A stretch of 64,000 nt of DNA. It comes from Ramlibacter alkalitolerans. GTDB lineage: Bacteria > Pseudomonadota > Gammaproteobacteria > Burkholderiales > Burkholderiaceae_C. The translations under genes were made by a program, and so were the position numbers. Shown in pieces: positions 53,762-61,665 of the stretch (the stretch's first letter is position 1; each line of letters begins with the position of its first letter). The notes below the pieces were generated by a model. The model saw only the letters and a program-made list of their open reading frames with translations. It did not search any database and was not told the DNA's origin. The DNA lies in the NCBI RefSeq assembly GCF_016722765.1, contig NZ_JAEQND010000004.1, positions 62,001 through 126,000 of the forward strand. Direction: 5' to 3'.

Positions 53762-54378
53762 AGTTGCACCCTGCCGCATCGCCTTCGCCCGCTCCGGGCG
53801 CCCCGCCCGCCCTCCCCGCCCTGCGCGCCGCCACCCGCGGCCACCACGAACGCCTCGATCGCCTGATCGACCTGCGTCGCCTGCGCGACGCGCGCCGCTA
53901 TGGCCGCGTGCTGCAGGTGCTCGATGGTTTCCTCGCCCCCTGGGAGGCGTCCGTCGCCGCGGCCCTGCCCCCCGCGTGGGAGGCATGGCTGCGCAAGCGT
54001 TCGCGCCGCGCCTTCCTGCAGCGCGATCTCGGCGTCCTGGGCCTGGCCGCCGGCCACCGCCCGCGGCCGATGCCCTCGCTGCCCACGGCGGGTGCCGCCT
54101 GGGGCTCCGTCTACGTCATGGAAGGTTCCGCCCTGGGCGGGCAGGTGATCACGCGCAGCCTGGCGGATGCCGGCCTGCGGCCGGACCGCGGCGCCGCCTA
54201 CTTCCACGGCTGGGGCCCGGCCACGGGCGCGATGTGGAAGGAAGTGCGCTTGCTGCTGGACCAGCAGCTCGCCGATCCCGACACCCTGGCGCAGGCCTGC
54301 GCCGGCGCCTGCGCCACCTTCGACGCCCTCGCCTTCCACCTTGAAACGGCATTGCATGAGCGCCCTCCCCTTGCCTGA
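53758..54378 (+). CDS. bphO: biliverdin-producing haem oxygenase
   Basis: This enzyme opens haem to biliverdin, the chromophore of the phytochrome encoded next. The 206-residue product has the proximal-histidine helix ATRGHHERLDRL (about residue 30) and the distal helix YVMEGSALGGQVITRSL (about residue 120). The frame starts with TTG, since no ATG or GTG precedes the conserved helix. It overlaps bphP by 23 bases. Confidence 0.88.
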   Translation: MKLHPAASPSPAPGAPPALPALRAATRGHHERLDRLIDLRRLRDARRYGRVLQVLDGFLAPWEASVAAALPPAWEAWLRKRSRRAFLQRDLGVLGLAAGHRPRPMPSLPTAGAAWGSVYVMEGSALGGQVITRSLADAGLRPDRGAAYFHGWGPATGAMWKEVRLLLDQQLADPDTLAQACAGACATFDALAFHLETALHERPPLA

Positions 54379-56572
54379 CCTCGCGCAATGCGCGACCGAG
54401 CCGATCCGCACCCCGGGCGCCATCCAGCCGCACGGGCGCATGGCGGTGCTCGCCGCCGGCGACGGCCGCTTGCTCGCCTACAGCAGCAACTGGGCGTCCG
54501 CGGAGGAAGCGCAGGAGGCGATCGCGCGCCTGCCGGTCGACAGCGGCTCGCTGCAGGCCGGCCACGGCCCGGCCTGGCTGGGCACGCTGGCACTCGCCGG
54601 CCGCGACCACGATGCCGCCGCCCACCGGCAAGGCGACTTCGTGATCGTCGAATACGAGCCGGCCGGCCCTGCCTCGGGCCTGCACGCGCCGATCTACTCG
54701 GTGGCCCGCGAGGTGCTGCCGCAGGTGCAGCGGGCCGACTCCATCGCCACGCTGTGCGAAATCGTGGCGCGCGAGATGAAGCGGCTGACCGGCTTCGGCC
54801 GCTGCCTGGTCTACCGCTTCGATGCCGACGGGCACGGCGAAGTGCTGGCCGAGCGCCTGGACGCCGGTTACGAGAGCTATGCCGGGCACCGCTTTCCCGC
54901 CACCGACGTGCCGGCGCAGGCCCGCGCGCTGTACCTGGCCAACCACATCCGCCTGATCCCGGACGCGAACTACGAACCGGTGCCGCTGGTCGCAGCCAGC
55001 GGGGCGCCCGATCCTTCCGGCCTTGACCTGAGCTTCGCCAGCCTGCGCAGCGTCTCGCCCGTGCACCTGGAATACATGCGCAACATGGGCACCATCGCCT
55101 CGATGTCGGTGTCCGTGGTGTCGCGCGGACGGCTCTGGGGGCTGATCTCCTGCCACGACCACGCGGCGCGCCACCTGCCGTTCCAGGCCCGCGTGGCCTG
55201 CGAACACCTCGGGCGGCTGCTGTCGCTGCAGGTCCAGGCGCAGGAAGACAACGCCGAAGTCGCCCAGCGCCTGGCGCTGCACCAGCGCGTGCTCAACGTG
55301 GTGGCGCTCATGGCGGAGACCGACGGTTCGCTGCAGCGCCTGGCCGACCCCGACCTCGCCTTGCACCGTCTCCCCGATGCGAGCGGCGCCGCGGTGGTCC
55401 TGAACGACTCCGTCTGGAGCATCGGCGATACCCCGCCGGCGGGCGCCGTGCGCGAGCTCGCGCACTGGATCGCGGCGCGCGGCGGCGAGATGTTCTGCAG
55501 CGACCGGCTGGCGGAACTCTACGAGCCGGGCGCCGCGCTGCTGCCTGGCTGCGCCGGCGTGCTCGCCATCTCCATCTCGCAGGTGCACCGCCACGTCGTG
55601 ATGTGGTTCCGCCCGGAGCTGGTGCAGACCATCCAGTGGGCCGGCGACCCGCGCCAGAAGCTCCCGGGCGAAGGGCGCCTGCATCCGCGCCAGAGTTTCG
55701 ACAGCTGGCAGGAACGCGTGCGCGGCCGCTCGGCGCCGTGGTCCGCCGCGCAGCAGTCCGCCGTGTCGGAGCTGCGCCAGGCGCTGCTGGCCCTGGTGCT
55801 GCGGCGGGCCGAGGAACTGGCCGGCCATGCCGTGGAGCTGGGTCGCGTCAACAAGGAACTCGAGGCTTTCAGCTATACCGTCTCGCACGACCTGCGCGCG
55901 CCCATGCGCCACATCGCCGGCTACATCGACCTGGTGATGGAGGACAACGCGCGCAGGCTGGACGAACGCTCCACGCGCTACCTGCGGCACGTGAAGGACG
56001 CCGCCGCCTATGCCGGCAAGCTGGTCGACGCCCTGCTCGACTTCTCGCGCCTGGGCCGCTTCGCGCTCAAGCCCCAGTGGGTGGACAGCACCGCGCTGGT
56101 GGAGGACCTGGTGGACGAACTGCGCCAGCAGGAAAAGGGCCGCACGATCGAGTGGGAGCTCGCACGGCCGCTGCCGCGCCTCTGGGCCGATCCGCTGCTG
56201 CTGCAGGTGGCGGTGCGCAACCTGATGGCCAATGCGGTGAAGTACACCCGCGGCCGCCACCCGGCGCGCATCCGCATCGCGCCGATCGCGCTGCCCGACG
56301 GACCCGGGCTGGAGATCAGCGACAACGGGGTCGGCTTCCCGATGAAATACGTCGGCAAGCTGTTCGGCGTGTTCCAGCGGCTGCACCGCACGGAGGACTT
56401 CGACGGCACCGGGATCGGGCTGGCGAACGTCAAGCGCATCGTCGAACGCCATGGCGGCACCGTGTGGGCGCGCGGCGAACCCGACCAGGGCGCCACCTTC
56501 GGCTTCGTGCTGCCGCCGCCGGCCGGCGAACCGGCCGCCGCCCCGCAGACCAACAACGAGGAACCCGCCTGA
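54356..56572 (+). CDS. bphP: bacteriophytochrome histidine kinase
   Basis: The 738-residue red/far-red light sensor kinase has the biliverdin-attachment cysteine at residue 12 (LAQCATEPIRTPGAIQPHG), PAS (about 1-110), GAF (about 125-300, with RFPATDVPAQAR) and PHY (about 310-495, with the tongue motif PRQSFDSWQE). The kinase core follows: phospho-acceptor His in FSYTVSHDLRAPMRH (about residue 510), the N box NLMANAVKYT, and the G boxes ISDNGVGFPM and GTGIGLANV. All residues needed for activity are present. Its stop overlaps the next gene (ATGA). Confidence 0.94.
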   Translation: MSALPLPDLAQCATEPIRTPGAIQPHGRMAVLAAGDGRLLAYSSNWASAEEAQEAIARLPVDSGSLQAGHGPAWLGTLALAGRDHDAAAHRQGDFVIVEYEPAGPASGLHAPIYSVAREVLPQVQRADSIATLCEIVAREMKRLTGFGRCLVYRFDADGHGEVLAERLDAGYESYAGHRFPATDVPAQARALYLANHIRLIPDANYEPVPLVAASGAPDPSGLDLSFASLRSVSPVHLEYMRNMGTIASMSVSVVSRGRLWGLISCHDHAARHLPFQARVACEHLGRLLSLQVQAQEDNAEVAQRLALHQRVLNVVALMAETDGSLQRLADPDLALHRLPDASGAAVVLNDSVWSIGDTPPAGAVRELAHWIAARGGEMFCSDRLAELYEPGAALLPGCAGVLAISISQVHRHVVMWFRPELVQTIQWAGDPRQKLPGEGRLHPRQSFDSWQERVRGRSAPWSAAQQSAVSELRQALLALVLRRAEELAGHAVELGRVNKELEAFSYTVSHDLRAPMRHIAGYIDLVMEDNARRLDERSTRYLRHVKDAAAYAGKLVDALLDFSRLGRFALKPQWVDSTALVEDLVDELRQQEKGRTIEWELARPLPRLWADPLLLQVAVRNLMANAVKYTRGRHPARIRIAPIALPDGPGLEISDNGVGFPMKYVGKLFGVFQRLHRTEDFDGTGIGLANVKRIVERHGGTVWARGEPDQGATFGFVLPPPAGEPAAAPQTNNEEPA

Positions 56573-57030
56573 TGCTCAAACCCATCCTGCTGGTCGAAGA
56601 TGACCCCCGCGACCTGGAACTCACCCTGGTCGCGCTCGAACGCAGCCAGCTCGCCAACGAAGTGATCATCGTGCGCGACGGCGAGGCGGCGCTCGAATAC
56701 CTGACGCGCACCGGCGAATACGCCGGCCGCAGCGAAGGCAATCCGGCCGTGGTGCTGCTGGACCTGAAGCTGCCGAAGGTCAATGGCCTGGAAGTGCTGC
56801 AGACCGTGCGCTCCACCGAATCCCTGCGCAGCATCCCGGTGGTGATGCTCACCTCCTCCCATGAGGAGACCGACGTCCTGCGCAGCTACCAGCTCGGCGT
56901 GAACGCGTACGTGGTCAAGCCGGTGGAGTTCAAGCAGTTCGTGGAGGCCATCGCCGACCTCGGCATCTTCTGGGCGGTGCTCAACGAACCGCCGCCGGGC
57001 TCCCTGCGCACGAGGCGGCGCCATGAGTGA
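56572..57030 (+). CDS. CheY-like response regulator (Rcp1 type)
   Basis: The 152-residue single receiver has the acidic residues VEDDPRDLE, phospho-acceptor VLLDLKLP (about residue 65), MLTSS and the lysine in AYVVKPVEF. The form with KVNGLEVLQ is that of Rcp1, the usual partner of phytochrome kinases. Its ATG overlaps the bphP stop and its own stop overlaps the next gene by eight bases, so bphP is the expected phosphate donor. Confidence 0.9.
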   Translation: MLKPILLVEDDPRDLELTLVALERSQLANEVIIVRDGEAALEYLTRTGEYAGRSEGNPAVVLLDLKLPKVNGLEVLQTVRSTESLRSIPVVMLTSSHEETDVLRSYQLGVNAYVVKPVEFKQFVEAIADLGIFWAVLNEPPPGSLRTRRRHE

Positions 57031-58972
57031 GGCGGCGCAAGGACAGCGTGCACCCTTGCGCGCCCTGCTGGTCGAGGACTCGCGCCTCGATGCGGAGCTG
57101 GTGCGCGTGCAGCTGGAACGCCACTGGCCCGGGGTGCAGCTGGACGTGCTGCGCGACGAGGCCGCGTTCATCGCGGCGCTGCGCGCGGGCGGATGGGACG
57201 TGGTGCTGTCGGACTTCGAGCTGCCCGGATTCACCGGCGCCGACCTGCTCGCGCACCGCAACGTGGTGGCGCCGAAGCTTCCCTTCATCTTCGTCTCCGG
57301 CGTGATCGGCGAGGACAACGCGGCGGAGCTGCTGAAGAAGGGCGCCACCGACTACGTGAGCAAGAGCCGGCTGGCGCGGCTGGCGCCGGTGCTGGAACGC
57401 GCGCTGCGCGAGGCCGACGAACGGCGTGCCCGCGTCCGCGCCGAACGCCAGCTGCGGCAGGCCGACCGCACCTTGGCGCGCGTGCTCGACGCCTTGCGGG
57501 ATTACGCGGTGATCCTGCTGGACGACGAGGGCTGCATCCAGTTCTGGAACCGCGGCGCCCGCATGATCTTCGGCTACGACGCCGCGGAGATCCTGGGCAC
57601 GTCGGCCCAGCGCCTGTTCGCCCCCGAGGACGGACCGGCGGAAGCCCTGGCGGCGGAGATGCGCGCCGCCCGCGAGCACGGGCGGGCCAGCGACAACCGC
57701 TGGCTCGCGACGCGCAGCGGCGAGCGCCTGTGGGCCGAGGGCGTGCTGACGGCGCTGGAGGACGACGAGGGCCGGCCCAACGGCTTCTGCAAGCTGGTGC
57801 ACGACGGCACCCGGCGCCACCTCGCCGGCGAGGCCCTGCGCGCCGCCAAGGAAGAAGCCGACCGGGCGAACCAGGCGAAGGACCGCTTCCTGGCGGTGCT
57901 CTCGCACGAATTGCGCACGCCGCTGGCGCCCATCACCACCGCGGTCCACGTGCTGGAGAAGTCGGCCCGCATCGACGAGCGGCACCGCGACCTGCTGCCG
58001 ATGATCCGGCGCAACGTGGCGCTGGAAGCGCGCCTGATCGACGACCTGCTGGACCTGACCGCCATCAACGCCGGCAAGGTGAGCCTGCACAAGGAGCGGG
58101 TCGACATGCACCAGCTGGTGCAGGCCGTGGTCGGCATGGTGGCCGACACCCTGGGCGAGAAGCGCATCGAGCTCGAACTGTCGCTCCAGGCCCGCGATCC
58201 CTTCGTGGAAGCCGACCAGGCCCGCATGCAGCAGGTGCTGTGGAACATCGTGCGCAACGCCCTGAAGTTCACGCCCGTGGGCGGGCGCGTGCTCCTGCAC
58301 AGCGAAAGCCGCGAGGGCGAATTCCACCTGGCTTGCGCCGATTCCGGCATCGGCATCGCGAGCGACGCGCTGGCCCGCATCTTCAGCCCCTTCGAGCAGG
58401 CCGATGCGGACGTGGCGCGCAGCTTCGGCGGCCTCGGCCTCGGCCTGGCCATCGCCCAGGGCCTGATGGTGCAGCACGGCGGGCGCATCCGCGCCAGCAG
58501 CGACGGCCGCGGCCGCGGTGCCACCTTCGCCATCACCCTGCCGAGTGCCGCGTCCGGCAGCGAGCAGCCCGCCGCTGCCGCCACCCTCGAAACGGCGCAG
58601 TCCGAGCGCAAGCGCGTGCTGCTGGTCGAGGACAACCAGGACGCCGCCACGGTGCTGGCGCTGTGCCTGGAGGAATATGGCTACGTGGTGGAGCACGTGA
58701 GCACCTGCGCCGAGGCGCTGCGCGCCGCCAGCGACGGCAGCTTCGATGCCGTGCTCACCGACCTCGGGCTGCCGGATGGCAGCGGCATCGACGTGGGCCG
58801 GGCGCTGTCGGGCCGCCTGCCCGTGGTGGCGCTCAGCGGCTACGGGCGCGACCACGATCGCGAGCGCTCCTCGCAGGCGGGCTTCGCAGCCCACCTGGTC
58901 AAGCCCGCGGACCCGGCCCAGGTCCATGCCTGCCTCAGCGGGCTGCTGTCAGGACAAGCCTCTCCCGCGTAG
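57023..58972 (+). CDS. hybrid sensor kinase REC-PAS-HisKA-HATPase-REC
   Basis: The 649-residue protein has an N-terminal receiver (about 12-130, VEDSRLDAE and VLSDFELPG), a PAS domain (about 155-265), a HisKA domain with the histidine in FLAVLSHELRTPLAPI (about residue 295), an ATPase domain (IVRNALKFTP, DSGIGIASD, GGLGLGLAIAQGL) and a C-terminal receiver (about 530-645, VEDNQDAAT, VLTDLGLPD, HLVKPADP). As the fourth gene of the phytochrome operon it may receive the light signal through its first receiver. Confidence 0.9.
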   Translation: MSEAAQGQRAPLRALLVEDSRLDAELVRVQLERHWPGVQLDVLRDEAAFIAALRAGGWDVVLSDFELPGFTGADLLAHRNVVAPKLPFIFVSGVIGEDNAAELLKKGATDYVSKSRLARLAPVLERALREADERRARVRAERQLRQADRTLARVLDALRDYAVILLDDEGCIQFWNRGARMIFGYDAAEILGTSAQRLFAPEDGPAEALAAEMRAAREHGRASDNRWLATRSGERLWAEGVLTALEDDEGRPNGFCKLVHDGTRRHLAGEALRAAKEEADRANQAKDRFLAVLSHELRTPLAPITTAVHVLEKSARIDERHRDLLPMIRRNVALEARLIDDLLDLTAINAGKVSLHKERVDMHQLVQAVVGMVADTLGEKRIELELSLQARDPFVEADQARMQQVLWNIVRNALKFTPVGGRVLLHSESREGEFHLACADSGIGIASDALARIFSPFEQADADVARSFGGLGLGLAIAQGLMVQHGGRIRASSDGRGRGATFAITLPSAASGSEQPAAAATLETAQSERKRVLLVEDNQDAATVLALCLEEYGYVVEHVSTCAEALRAASDGSFDAVLTDLGLPDGSGIDVGRALSGRLPVVALSGYGRDHDRERSSQAGFAAHLVKPADPAQVHACLSGLLSGQASPA

Positions 58973-59025
58973 GGCACGGCGAAGCACGGCAGGGCGTCCG
59001 CGTCGGACGGGCATTGCGGTCCGGG

Positions 59026-59032
59026 TCTTACA
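59026..59032 (+). promoter_or_regulatory. variant TCTTACA motif upstream of the repeat lipoprotein
   Basis: TCTTACA (one mismatch to TCCTACA) lies 68 bases (start to start) before the ATG at 59094, with the same following C/G-rich spacer. Confidence 0.3.
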
Positions 59033-59093
59033 GCCGGGCTTGCGGCGGCCACCCATACTGCGTCCACAGCAAACAGATAAGGGAGTCTTAGCC

Positions 59094-59423
59094 ATGCGTA
59101 AATCTGCTTTCGTGATCGCCGGTCTGGTGTCCGCCGCCTCCATCGCCCTGGTGGGGTGCGACGTGCAGAAGACCCAGGAAGGCAATGTCAGCGTGCCCAA
59201 GTACGAAGTGTCCAAGACGCAGGAAGGCGACGTCACGCTGCCCAAGTACGACGTCGATGCGCCGAAGGTCGACGTGACCACCGAGCAGAAGGACGTGAAC
59301 GTCCCGAAGGTGGGCGTGTACACCGAGAAGGAAACGCTGACGGTGCCGAAGGTGGAAGTCACCCCGGCGAAGGACCGCGACGACGACAAGGTCGCCCAGA
59401 CGAACAAGTCCGAGAACAAGTAA
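59094..59423 (+). CDS. small repeat lipoprotein, function unknown
   Basis: The 109-residue protein has a lipoprotein signal ending in IALVGC (residue 22). The mature part is built from short repeats of the kind KTQEGNVSVPKYEV, KTQEGDVTLPKYDV, then APKVDVTTE, VPKVGVYTE and VPKVEVTPA, and ends in a charged tail. It is likely an extended beta structure in the periplasm. GGGAGTCTTAGCC precedes the ATG and a strong terminator follows, so it is an independent transcript. I know no function. Confidence 0.75.
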   Translation: MRKSAFVIAGLVSAASIALVGCDVQKTQEGNVSVPKYEVSKTQEGDVTLPKYDVDAPKVDVTTEQKDVNVPKVGVYTEKETLTVPKVEVTPAKDRDDDKVAQTNKSENK

Positions 59424-59446
59424 TCCGGCCACGCCGGGATTGCGCG

Positions 59447-59468
59447 GGCCGGCCTTGCCGGCCTTTTT
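59447..59468 (+). terminator. rho-independent terminator after the repeat lipoprotein
   Basis: GGCCGGC-CTT-GCCGGCC is a perfect seven-base stem followed by TTTTT. Confidence 0.9.
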
Positions 59469-59630
59469 CGTTGGCGCGTCCGACGCCGGGTAGGAGGCCT
59501 TCCTCCGCAGGGCGAGGCGTTGTCCGGCACGCGTGCCAGACAAGGCCGCCAACTGGACCACCCCCGCCCCGCAGAGTTGGCAACCGACTTAGACTGCGGC
59601 CTGCCCCCGCGTCGCGGGGCTTGCCGTACC

Positions 59631-61598
59631 GTGCCACACAACACCATCCCAGCCCACGTTCTCCTCGTCGACGACCAGCCCGCCAACCTGCTGGCGCTGG
59701 AGGCGGTCCTCGACACGCTCGGCGTCAACATGGTGCGCGCCGTTTCCGGGCCCGAGGCCCTCGAGGCCGTCGCCCGCCAGGATTTCGCGGCGATCCTGCT
59801 CGACGTTCGCATGCCCGGCATGGACGGCTTCGAGGTGGCCCGCGAGATCCGCGCCCGCGCCCGCTCGCGCTTCACGCCCATCCTGTTCGTCACCGCCGGC
59901 GACGACCCGGACGACGCCATGCTCTCGGCCTATGCGCTGGGCGCGGTCGACTTCCTCGCCAAGCCGCTGCGGGCCGAGATCCTGAAGGCCAAGGTGGCCG
60001 TGTTCGTGGAGCTGTACCGCAGCAAGGAAGAACTGCGCCTGCGCGAGCGGCGCGATTTCGAGCAGCGGCTGGAAGCCAAGGAGGAGCGCTACCGCGCCCT
60101 GTTCGAATCCATCGACGAGGGCTTCTGCGTGCTGCGGCTGGTGCGCGACGAGCAGGGCAACGTGCGCGACTACCGCTTCGAGGAGGCCAACGAGGCCTTC
60201 ACCATGCACACCGGCATCAAGGATGCGGTGGGCAAGTCGATCCGCGAACTCGCGCCCGGCCACGAGGGCCACTGGTTCCAGATCTACGACCGCGTGGCGC
60301 GCACCGGCGAGGCCACCCGCTTCGTCGAGGAAGCCAAGGTGATGAAACGCTGGTTCGACGTCTATGCCTCGCGCCTGGGCGGCGCCGGCAGCGACCTGGT
60401 CGCGGTGCTGTTCTCCGACATCACGCAGCGCCTGCTCGCCGAGCAGGACCTGCGCCGACTCAACGACGAACTGGCGCAGGCCAATCGCCGCAAGACCGAA
60501 TTCCTCGCCACCCTCGCGCATGAACTGCGCAACCCGCTCGCGCCCCTGTCGAACGGGCTGCACCTGATGCGCATGGGGGCGAGCAAGCCCGAACTGCTGG
60601 AGAAGACCCGGCAGATGATGGAAAGGCAGATCCAGCATATGGTCCACCTCGTCGACGACCTGCTCGATGTCGCGCGCATCAGCACAGGCAAGGTCGAATT
60701 GCGCCGCCAGCGGATCGATCTCAAGGAAGTGGTGGCGACGGCCGTCGAGACCAGCGCCTCCCTGATCGAATCCGGCCACCACAAGCTGCACGTGGAGCTG
60801 CCTTCGCAGCCGCTGCCGATGGACGCCGACCCGACGCGCATCGCCCAGGTGGTGAGCAACCTCCTGAACAACGCCGCCAAGTACACCCCCGAGGCCGGGC
60901 GCATCACGCTCAAGGTCCGGGTGGAGGGCAACGAAGCCGTGCTCTCGGTCACGGACACCGGCGTCGGCATCGACGCCGAGGCGCTCTCCAAGGTGTTCGA
61001 GATGTTCGCCCAGGTGCCCAGCAGCGCGGCCAAGCCGCAGGGCGGCCTGGGCATCGGCCTGTCGCTGGTGCAGAGCCTGGTGGCGCTGCACGGCGGCACG
61101 GTCTCGGCTTCGAGCGAGGGCGTCAGCAAGGGCAGCACCTTCACCGTGAGGCTGCCGCTCGCGGGCGCCGAAGCGGGCGGGGCCGACGACCGGTCCGCCA
61201 CTCCGGCGGCCAGCTCGGGCCAGCTGCAGGTGATGGTGGTGGACGACAACGCCGATGCCGCCGAGAGCCTGGGCGTGCTGCTGGACATCGAAGGCCACGC
61301 GGCCTACATCGCCCACACGGGAGCCGAGGCGCTGCAGATCGCGCAGGAGCATGCGCTGGACGTCGTGTTCCTCGACATCGGCCTGCCGGACATGAGCGGC
61401 TACGACGTCGCCCGGCGCCTGCGCATGCTGCCCGCCCTGCAGCAGACGCTGCTGGTCGCGCTCACGGGCTGGGGCACGCAGGATGACCGGCAGCGCACGC
61501 GCGAGGCCGGCTTCGACCGCCACCTGACGAAGCCGGCGGAGCTGCCCGCCGTCGAGGAGTTGCTGCGCGCTGCGGCCCTGGCGAAACGCGCGGGCTGA
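59631..61598 (+). CDS. hybrid response regulator/sensor kinase REC-PAS-HisKA-HATPase-REC
   Basis: From GTG 59631 the protein has 655 residues: receiver (about 8-125, VDDQPANLL, ILLDVRMPGMDG, FLAKPL), a short coiled region, PAS (about 145-265), HisKA with the histidine in FLATLAHELRNPLAPL (about residue 290), ATPase (VSNLLNNAAKYTP, DTGVGIDAE, GGLGIGLSLVQSL) and a C-terminal receiver (about 530-645, VDDNADAAE, VFLDIGLPDMSG, HLTKPAEL). It has the same layout as the kinase at 57023 and may act in the same network. A repeat arm follows its stop. Confidence 0.88.
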   Translation: MPHNTIPAHVLLVDDQPANLLALEAVLDTLGVNMVRAVSGPEALEAVARQDFAAILLDVRMPGMDGFEVAREIRARARSRFTPILFVTAGDDPDDAMLSAYALGAVDFLAKPLRAEILKAKVAVFVELYRSKEELRLRERRDFEQRLEAKEERYRALFESIDEGFCVLRLVRDEQGNVRDYRFEEANEAFTMHTGIKDAVGKSIRELAPGHEGHWFQIYDRVARTGEATRFVEEAKVMKRWFDVYASRLGGAGSDLVAVLFSDITQRLLAEQDLRRLNDELAQANRRKTEFLATLAHELRNPLAPLSNGLHLMRMGASKPELLEKTRQMMERQIQHMVHLVDDLLDVARISTGKVELRRQRIDLKEVVATAVETSASLIESGHHKLHVELPSQPLPMDADPTRIAQVVSNLLNNAAKYTPEAGRITLKVRVEGNEAVLSVTDTGVGIDAEALSKVFEMFAQVPSSAAKPQGGLGIGLSLVQSLVALHGGTVSASSEGVSKGSTFTVRLPLAGAEAGGADDRSATPAASSGQLQVMVVDDNADAAESLGVLLDIEGHAAYIAHTGAEALQIAQEHALDVVFLDIGLPDMSGYDVARRLRMLPALQQTLLVALTGWGTQDDRQRTREAGFDRHLTKPAELPAVEELLRAAALAKRAG

Positions 61599-61624
61599 GT
61601 GCCGGGGTTGGGCGCCCCGGTGGA

Positions 61625-61665
61625 GCGCTGGGGTTCGGGCGCTGCGCGCCTCACCACCAGCCTAC
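61625..61665. repeat. single arm of the gene-end repeat family, copy 4
   Basis: GCGCTGGGGTTCGGGCGCTG to CCAGCCTAC matches the arms at 6983, 16143 and 20939. On the minus strand it begins GTAGGCTGG, and its TAG (61664-61662) is the stop codon of the DUF2868-like gene, as for the IclR gene. Confidence 0.85.
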
